Shown: one piece after another, positions 56,156 through 64,000 of the stretch
Layout of the letters: each line of letters starts with the position of its first letter
How positions within the stretch are numbered: the first letter of the stretch is position 1
DNA from: Sclerurus mexicanus
Taxonomy: Eukaryota > Chordata > Aves > Passeriformes > Furnariidae
Reading direction: 5' to 3'
Assembly: GCA_013396755.1 (NCBI GenBank)
Contig: VWZF01005920.1
Coordinates: forward strand, 186,001-250,000
Length of the DNA: 64,000 nucleotides
Made by a program: the position numbers and the translations under genes
Notes under the pieces: generated by a model
What the model was told of the DNA's origin: nothing
The model's input: only the letters and a program-made list of their open reading frames with translations
Database searches by the model: none

Positions 56156-57364
56156 CCCTCTTCCCTCCTTGGGCACCACCAGCACTTGCACCCTTGTGAC
56201 TCCAGCAGGGACAAGGAGCACCCCGAGCCCTGCACTGCCCTTTCTGCCACCATTGCTCCTTGTTTCCCTGTTTGTGGAGCGCAGGCCCTGCTAATTTATG
56301 TTAATTGGAGTAGCACGGGTGCTTTTCTCCCCCTCCACGTGCCCCTCACCCTGCTGTGAAATCCAGCTGGGTTTATAATCTCCTTCAGCATCCTCAGCCC
56401 CTGAGCAGGCAGAGCATCTCAAGTTGCTTTTTTCCTCCCCCCTTGCTCACAAGGAATTTTATGTTTGGATAATTTTGAAGGCTCGCTGAGCCACGGTTTA
56501 AATCCCTTTTGATTGATTTATTTAACAAACAAACACCATTTTGGAGCCTGGCACGGTAAGGAGATGATTTCCCCTCCCCTTTTGCTGCTCTTGGGGAGGG
56601 GAAAAAAGCAAGAGAAGGTTTTTGGTGCTTCTTGTGCCTCTGAGCTGGACATTTGTTGGGGCTGTGGTGGGGCTTTGAGCTGCAAGTCCAAGCCATGGAG
56701 TCAAGAGGGACTTTATAGTTTTTAAAAACTGGCTTATACCATGACAGAATTTGTTTTACCCACCAGGTAAAGCAGATTTTATCTTCTGCAGACACGGATC
56801 GCTCTAACAGAGATCAGAACGTGACCACAAATTCCTCACTACCTTCAAAAGCGACCTGTTTGATTTCTACCCAAAGGATATTTCGCTTGCCTGCTTTCCT
56901 CCTGGAAACACCAGCTTCTGGAAAACCAAGCTTTAATGTCATGTGCAGGTTTGTTTTCTTTGAGGGGTGGGAAATGCCACACACTGACATACGCACAGCA
57001 TTGAGTCACCAGGGAGAAAATAAACAGCCTTTCTCGAGTTGATCCGTGTCCATCTGTTTCCTGGGAGAGAGGGGAAGTGAGGGATTTATTCGGGTAAGGG
57101 TTGCAGGGCCGATGCACCTCGCTGGGAAATAAATAAAAAATGGTCTTTAAATAAGGGATCTGGAGTTGGGCTCTCCATAAGAAGGTGGAGCTTTGGGGTG
57201 TGAACATCACTAGGGATGTTCTCATCTCTAAAGCTTCCACATTAAATGTGGGTCCCGCCAGAGACAAAGCCTAAAGTTGTTGGCTTTAGGGAGACTGGGA
57301 TTTCCCTCTGTGCCTGATGGGGCTGCTCTGCTGGTCTTGGTGTTGGCTTTGGTTTGGGGGAAAC
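56156..57364. other. Unique non-coding sequence
   Basis: No gene or repeat recognised. Confidence 0.5.
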
Positions 57365-57484
57365 CAGAATCCCAGGAGATGCTGAGCTGGAAGGGACCCC
57401 CAAGGACCATCCAGTCCAACCCTCAGCCCTGCACAGGACCATCCTCAAGAGTCACCCCCTGTGCTCCAAAGCACCATCCAAATG
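57365..57484 (-). mobile_element. CR1 fragment, type C
   Basis: CAGAATCCCAGGAGATGCTG to GCACCATCCAAATGGCCCC. Truncated after about 120 bp. Confidence 0.9.
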
Positions 57485-57688
57485 GCCCCTGAAATCCCCT
57501 CCTGGCTGCATGGACAGATGGACACTCCCTGTGTGACCAAAGGCTCCAGTTGCATCTCCAGCACCTCCAAGTTGTGTCCGAAAACATGACGTGATCTCAA
57601 GCAAGTTGTGGCTTCAGAAGGGGACTTGTATTTTGCTACTGAGATCAAAATGGGGTTTTATCACCATTCAAAATCAGCTGGGTCACAG
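57485..57688. other. Unique sequence
   Basis: Short unique spacer between two minus-strand CR1 copies. Confidence 0.5.
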
Positions 57689-57990
57689 TCACAGAGCCCT
57701 GGAATGGTTTGGGTTGGAAGGGACCTTAAGGATCATCCAGTGCCACCCCCTGCCATGGGCAGGGACACCTTCCACCAGCTCAGGGTGCTCCAACCTGGCC
57801 TTGGACACTCCCAGGGATCCAGGGGCAGCCACAGTTTCTCTGCCCAACCTGTGCCAGGGCCTGCCCACCCTCCCAGGGAACAATTCCTTCCCAATATCCC
57901 ATCTATCCCTGCCCTCTGGCACTGGGAAGCCATTCCCCTTGTCCTGTCCCTCCATCCCTTCTCCAAAGTCCCTCTCCAGCTCTCCTGGGA
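57689..57990 (-). mobile_element. CR1 fragment, type A
   Basis: GTCACAGAGCCCTGGAATGG to CCAGCTCTCCTGGGA. Very close to the 1.9- and 10.6-kb copies. The minus frame reads GRETVAAPGSLGVSKARLE, an ORF2 tail remnant. Confidence 0.93.
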
Positions 57991-58029
57991 TTTTGTGCCT
58001 GCCCACCCTGTGACTGCGGGTGGATCATT

Positions 58030-58175
58030 TCACAGAATCCCAGATTTCTTGAGGTTGGAAAAGCCCTCCCACCCCACCCTGTGCCCGATGCCCACCTTGT
58101 CCCCCAGCCCAAGAGCACTGAGTGCCACATCCAGTCCTTCCCTGGACACCTCCAGGGATGGGGCAGCCCCAGGTT
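58030..58175 (-). mobile_element. CR1 fragment, type D
   Basis: TCACAGAATCCCAGATTTCTTGAGG region, then GTGCCCGATGCCCACCTTG and GACACCTCCAGGGATGGGGC. Same orientation as the type A copy ending 39 bp upstream, but a separate 3' end. Confidence 0.85.
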
Positions 58176-59092
58176 TTTTGGGAGAAGAACAACCTCTGCC
58201 AGCTCCTGTCCTGGCCCAGAACACTCCAAGAGGAATATTAGAAGACTTAAAGGAGGAAATAAATAGCCACGTTTGGAGAAGGCAGGTGATTTATCACCAT
58301 GGGGTTTGCTGAGGGCTGATGTTCCTCCCCTGTCATCTGGTGTCCTTAAATCAAGACGAGATGTCTCACTCAGAGATACTTTCTGCTCAGAGAAGGAATA
58401 GCTCTGCAACGTCGGACGGCAGGAAACCAGGCTTGATGGTTGTAATTGGGTTCCTATCTGCCCTTAAAATCTATTGATCTGTGAAAATAATTGCCAGACT
58501 TTACTGATTTTCCTCGATGTTTGATGGCAGGTGAGAAATAAGTCTGTCTCCTGTGGCTTGAGCTGCCCTGCAAGAATTCCCTCCTTGAGTCGGGCAGGAA
58601 AAACCAAATTGATTCGGCATAACCAAAGACAACTTGCAAAGACATCTTCCTTTAGCTGTTTGGTTTTTATTCTGCTCCTCAGCGGATCCTGCCTGGCAGG
58701 AGTGCTCAGCATCATCCCCCGGGTGGGCTTGGGGATGGTGGTGTGGGGAGAAACTGGGGCTCTTCCCTGGCTTCTTGAACTTCATTCCCAGCCCTCACCT
58801 CGCTGGAGTTGGACTCGCCCCAAGCCATGTCCTAAGCGGGGCTGGGGAGGAAAACCAGCCGGTTGTTTTGGCTTCACATTCCAGGAGAGAGAGATTTTTT
58901 TTAGATTTTTCCAGGAAATAATCCCAGGCTGTGCCAGGGATCTGCCTTGTGCCCACGTGCCCATGCTGGAGCTTCACAAACCCTGGGTGGAAACGCTCCA
59001 GGAATGGGGCAAAAAAGCTTGGATGGGGCTGTAAGTGTCAGGGAAGTGGGTTTCTCTGGGGAACAGACACACTGAATACACCACTTGGATTT
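58176..59092. other. Unique non-coding sequence
   Basis: T-rich near 58895-58915. Otherwise nothing recognised. Confidence 0.5.
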
Positions 59093-59184
59093 GGCATTTT
59101 TTAGGAATTTTTCAGGAATTTTCCAGGTGTTTTTTTCCGGCATTTTTCAGCCATTTTCCAGGCATTTTTTCAGGAATTTTCCAG
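59093..59184. repeat. Degenerate 11-bp tandem repeat
   Basis: About eight imperfect units of the form CAGGAATTTTC or CAGGCATTTTT, with T-run length variation. Confidence 0.85.
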
Positions 59185-59946
59185 CCAAGCCCTTCCCCTC
59201 CTGCACCCCCAGCCTGCTCCTTCCCCTTGCCAAAACCTGTGTGTTTTGTCTTCCCAGTTAGCGCTGTGCAAACTCAAACATGATATTAGTTTAATTAGAG
59301 ATCAGCTCCTTTTATGGCATGCAAATGCCCTGCCTGCCTCAATCCCCCTCCTGAAGTTGGCAGATGCAAATTAAATCCTGTGCACTGAAGTGTAATTTGG
59401 CTCTGAACACTCTTAAAGGCCCTCAGTGATTCAGGGGGTGGAGGGGAATTAGTCTTAAGCTGCATTTGTTGCTTTCTCCTCCCTTAATTTGTTTATCTCA
59501 ATGTTACTGGAGCAATATTGAATGTAGACAAATTGCCAAGCGACACAAAGGAACGAGAGCCAAGGTTTTCCTGGGAGTTTGTCGGGGTTTTTTTTTTGGA
59601 GCTGGAAATAACAGAGGGCCAGTGTACCTGAAATAATGGTAAATAATGGGCCATCTGCCACTTGATGTCCCCTCATGTTCCCAGTGACCAGCGGGGCCAG
59701 GAGGGCCCTCCTGCCCTCACTCAAGGACAGCAGTGGTGATTCCAAGTGCTCTGAGAGCCCTGTTTTCCTAGGAAAATCTTTCCTTTAGCTGTGGCATCCC
59801 TTGTGCTGATGGGTGGCTTTGGAATGCCCATCCCACTGGAGCTCTCCCTGCTCCTGCACTGAGCCGGTTCCTCCTTCTCGAGGGGGGTCTCAGTGAAAAG
59901 GGGAGTCATTTAATTAGGATTCCATCTAGGACCTGAGGGGATTCTC
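59185..59946. other. Unique sequence with octamer pair
   Basis: ATGCAAAT occurs at 59319-59326 and 59364-59371 inside an AT-rich block (59280-59420). Otherwise nothing recognised. Confidence 0.5.
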
Positions 59947-60312
59947 CCGTGGGGAAAGGCTGAGGGAATTGGCATTGCTCAGCCTGGAGAAGAGAAGCTT
60001 TGGGATGACCAAAGTGCCCAGAGGGGCCACAAGAATGATGGAGAGAGCTGGAGGGACAGGACGAGAGGGAATGGGCTCAAACTGGCAGAGAGTGGGTTTT
60101 AAATGGGATATTGGGAAGAAATTCCTCCCTGGGAGGGTGGGCAGGCCCTGGCACAGGTTGGGCAGAGAAGCTGTGGCTGCCCCAGCCCTGGAAGTGTCCA
60201 AATCCAGGCTGGATGGGGCTTGGAGCCACCTGGGCTGGTAGAAGATGTCCCTGCCTATGGAACTGGATGATCTTTAAGTTCCTTTCCAACCCAACCCACT
60301 CTGAGATTGTTT
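59947..60312 (+). mobile_element. CR1 fragment, type A
   Basis: About 366 bp sense copy from CCCGTGGGGAAAGGCTGAGG through AGCCTGGAGAAGAGAAGC to CCCACTCTGAGATTGTTTG. Plus frame 59969-60241 is a decayed ORF2 C-terminus. It has one extra insertion (GGATGGGGCTTGGAGCC) also seen in some antisense copies. Confidence 0.93.
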
Positions 60313-63300
60313 GATCCTAGTCCTGCACAGACGTTTTCCCACCCAGCCAGCGAGCAAGAACCACTTCCAATGTCCCCTTTTCTTTTAGTTTGACTTCATT
60401 TCCTTGGAAGTTGGTGCCGGTGGTTCTACAGGCCAAACCCCATCGGGTCTGCCCGGAGCCGATCAATCCTTTCCCTCCATACATTGCAATTAAAGCAAGA
60501 AGTGCCTTAAAGCAGCCCCAACAGATTAATTACAGCCCATAATCAGCATTCCTCTTCATTGCTCTCAGATCAGACAGCCACGCAGCCCAAGCAGTTCTGC
60601 CTCACTGCAACGTTGGTGCAGCTTTTATTTTAAAGCTTCTCGTTCCTCCCCTGCTCTTCCTGTCTCCGGGGGTTTATTCTGGGGCTCAGTTCGAAGCGTG
60701 TGTTGCTCTCCACGCTCGCACCGCACAAACTGCTCGTGTCCCAACACTTACCAAGTGGCTTCGAGCCAGCACCTGCAGGTTGGTTTTTTATCTTTTTCCC
60801 TGGGAGTGATTTGAGAGCCTCCCATGTGCTGTTTCGAAGGAATGAATCGAACAGGAGGATCTGGAGGTAACAGACACTTCAATCCCAGGGTTTCAGCTGA
60901 ACGTTTCAGCAGCTGAGCAAATAAGTGCCTTTCAATTACAGCCTTGTTGCAGGCACTCCCTGCTTATGTTTTATAACAATGATTTTGGATCAAGAGGTTT
61001 GCAGCTAAAGGGATAAACATTTAGCCCAGATAAGCAGATTTGTAGAAATTATTGTTATCCTGAGCTGGTTGGATTCATTAGGACCCAGCAGTGGACAGCT
61101 CTTGAAATCCGCCAGGGATAAATTTATCCCACCAAAGTGAAATCTGTTAAGGGATGAGTCTGAATGATGTTATATTCATAATAGCATTTCTTTCTGGCAT
61201 TTGATATGGCAAAAATAACCGTGTGAGGGAAACGATCTTCTCCACCAGCCTCCCTGCCCTCCACAAAGACATTTGCAGGGAGATTTTTGGGTCCTCCTGG
61301 CAGCAGAAGGGGAGGACTCAGAGCCAATGGGCAGTGAGATGCTGGACATTCACACGTGTGGGATGGAGAGCAGGAAAAGGGGAGTAGGAATTCATAGGGG
61401 ATGCTGATCCCAAAGCACTGAGATTCCCAGGAAATTCCGGCAACTCCTGTTTGCCCAGAGATTTCTTAGAGCCTGGAGGTGGCTCCTGTGCCTTGTTTGA
61501 AAACTTCCACCTTTAGTTTATATTTCTTTATTTTTTCTCAGTCTTCCTTCTCCTCTCCACCTCTGTTCTGTCCTGTTCTCACAAGGAGCGTCATTTTGGG
61601 ACGGGGGTGCCCTCTGTAGTGGGGTGTGAGCTCCTCGGGCACAAAGTCACCTAGAGAAACCTCATCCATCACACTGTTCCCATCTTTTAATGGGTGGCTC
61701 AGCCAGAGAAGGCCACTGAAATAAAGCACAGACAAGGGTGGGCAGCAAAGCATGCACTTATCCCAGAATTAGTGCCAGAAATATATGGGTGATCAATCAG
61801 AGTTATGGCATGTTCTCCTTGTGGTTACTTGATATATAATACCCCCAATCAATAGCTAAAGAGAGGGGAGAGGAGAAAGGAATTTGATTTAATATTTGCC
61901 GAGGCTTTGCAGAGCAGTAAGATTTATTGCAACATAAAAAAACCAAATTTAGCCTCTGGCTTAATAGCCAATTGGTGCCTGTGCTAATGCTGGACTCGTA
62001 TTTACCGTGCATCCTGATCCAGTGCCATGGGCACCCACGGACCTGCTCAGCCACGGCAGCCTGGCTATCAGCACACATTTGGGAACGGCCTGCTTAAGGG
62101 AACATTTTCTTTGTTGCACTGAACACTTCGAGGCCATCAGAGGTTTGCAAACAACCATGGAGATCCCAGGAGCGGGGATGGCCCGGCCCCGCATTCCTGG
62201 CTCCGTACAGGGCAGAGGGAATTACAGGCAGGGTTGTGGGAGCTCCAGAAGTGCCAGTAACCCTTTGCTGTTGTATTGGAGACATTAAATTATGAAATCA
62301 CACCACATCTTTCTTTCTTTCTTGCCTTCGTGGATCCATCAGGTTCATGTCCCTCCTGCCCTGGGCCATGTGAGCTCATGGGGACCTGCACACTGGTCTC
62401 AGGTTTTGCCACAGCTCGTCTCCGTGTTCCATGGAATGATGTCACAGCGAGAGAAGGCAAATGATCCAGTTCCAAAGAAAACTCCCTTCCAAAGGCTGGG
62501 CAGAGCCTTGCAGAGGTTTTAGAAGTTGTGCCTTTTCATGAACAATAACTAAAGCTGGGGAAAAACAAGCCCAGTCTTTCACTTCGGCTCCTAATCCCTG
62601 TTCTTGGCCAAAAAAAGGGTGAAAAACCGTAAATCTTAGTGAATGCAGACCTGAGTTCCAGCAAATCCTGCCCCAGGACACAGGAGCAGGTGGTTTGATG
62701 GTGGTTTCAGCAGTGAGAGGATTTAGGCAGAGGCACAACTGCCCCCAGAGTCGTGTTCGCCTTCAGATCAGCACAAGGCTCCGCTCCAACCCTTGCCCAG
62801 CTTCTCAACAGAGCCGCTGAAGCTGCAGAATTTGACCAGAATTCACAGTTCTGGCCTTCGTGGACATTTCACATCCTCCTAAAAACCCTGGAAGTCTAGC
62901 TCAGAGAAAGGAATAGGCTCAGGTATGGAGGAAAATCCTGGGATTTGAGACATGCACTCAGTTCACAGGAGTTTCCTTGCAAGATCCCAATATTTCCTTC
63001 TTCCTTGCACAGGACACAAGAGTGGATTTTGCCAAAGGGTTGACCTTTCGAACCAGTGCACCTTATAAAATGGGAAAACTAATATCCTCCGGCTTAGGAA
63101 TGACTCCATGTGTGACCTGAGCCACGGAGGAAATCATCGAAATCATTCCTGGGATATCTTCTGGCCTCCGACCCACATAGTTCATGCGCCTGAAATCCAC
63201 GCCATCAATTTGCAGCAAGTGCAAAGGTGACCATCAAGCCTCTCATTGAATGGCTCTTTACACCCAAAATTTGGGGAAGCAGCAGCTTGAAATGCGAAGG

Positions 63301-64000
63301 TATCTCAGCCCAAATCTGCGACTCATTCACTCTCAGCCCGCTGGCAAGAAGCAAAAATCTCCACAACAGCCAAGCTGCTGAAGACAGCTCAAAAATAAAC
63401 ATGCTCTGTGGCACCAGGGGCCACCGAGAGATCCCTCCCAACAAGCCAAATCAGCTCCTCTCTCCTCAGATGTTTTAGGAAGGGTTTGTTCTGTTGATTG
63501 TTTCTCTTAAATGAGCCCTGTTGTAATTACAGAGCCTGTTATCAAGAGTTAATCCCCAACCTCGCCATTCACAAGCCTTTCCCGGCTCCAAGAGCAAAAC
63601 ACGGGAGTTTCTCCGGGAAGAAAAGCCAACGGATGTCTGTCCTGAACACGGCTCCGTGTATCCCTTTCAGTCAGCTCCCCACTAATTAATTCTCCTCCTA
63701 TTTCAAAAGCCATCTCAGAGAAAGGAAGGAAAACCTGCTTTCCCCACCGTGCTGATGGCAGGGACTCCGATTCCAAAAGGAGAAGTCACTTGAGACAGCT
63801 CTGCAGGATGAGGAGAGCAGCTCCCTCCGTCCTCCTGCACAGACAGAGATAACAAGGAGGTTGGTTTTTTTCCCCCCAAAAAATCCAGTTCAAAATAACA
63901 TTTACCTGTAACAACAAAAGCGAGAGGGGAAATAGGAGGGAGGCACACTCGGTGTTTGGAATAACAGGCAATTAAAGGATTAAGAATCCATGCATTTCCA
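60313..64000. other. Long unique non-coding stretch
   Basis: No CR1 at all in 3.7 kb. 60480-60640, 60920-61230 and 61790-61990 are AT-rich, repeat-free blocks with a conserved-element look. A short TTTC run lies at 62309-62323. No exon or RNA gene recognised. Confidence 0.5.

Noticed and set aside
57608..58312. 234-codon plus-strand open frame
   Set aside because: Antisense translation of two CR1 copies.
1..64000. tRNA, rRNA or snRNA genes
   Set aside because: I saw no cloverleaf with A and B boxes and no snRNA core motifs by eye; a covariance-model scan would settle it.

Overview
The window looks like non-coding DNA from a bird nuclear genome, and I find no gene I can support. The main evidence is at least 38 pieces of CR1, the dominant avian non-LTR retrotransposon. 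They cover about 8.8 kb by my hand count (roughly 14%), on both strands. The repeat style suggests a neoavian bird, possibly a songbird, but that is inference. No open frame resembles a known protein except decayed CR1 tails. Long frames in the window fall in CR1, in tandem repeats, or in sequence with no recognisable domain. The window is most simply intergenic or deep intronic DNA.

CR1 pieces are short (28 to about 515 bp) and nearly all keep the 3' end, as expected of 5'-truncated insertions. They hold the decayed C-terminal end of CR1 ORF2 (endonuclease/reverse transcriptase), a short 3' tail and, when complete, the octamer repeat of the ATTCTATG type. I sort them by sequence into four informal types. 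Type A ends in GGTTTGGGTTGGAAGGGACC on the antisense strand. Type B has TTTAGGTTGGAAAAG there. Type C has GAGCTGGAAGGGACCCCCAA. Type D has TTGAGGTTGGAAAAG followed by GTGCCCGATGCCCACC. These are not database names. The strand given is the CR1 sense strand: 25 pieces are minus and 13 plus.

Layout: 0-10 kb has a poly-G assembly gap (563-580), three larger CR1 copies, one CR1 reverse-transcriptase remnant and a long AT-rich unique stretch. 10.5-12.2 kb and 18-22.5 kb are CR1 clusters, the second with an inverted CR1 duplication at 19.4-19.8 kb. A perfect (TTTAT)24 microsatellite lies at 13.5 kb. 22.5-47 kb is mostly unique sequence with scattered CR1, AT-rich blocks that look like conserved non-coding elements, and a 193-bp pyrimidine tract at 40.5 kb. 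At 47.1-47.5 kb is a 20-bp minisatellite of 19 units in exact register. A CpG-rich block lies at 48.7-49.0 kb. 53.6-60.3 kb has more minisatellites, CR1 and a paired octamer-motif block. 60.3-64 kb is unique AT-rich sequence.

I see no new gene system. The items most worth checking are the minisatellite, the CpG-rich block, the inverted CR1 duplication, and the AT-rich blocks with clustered homeodomain, POU or TCF-like motifs, which could be distant enhancers. Types, counts and boundaries are read by eye and may be off by about 5-20 bp.
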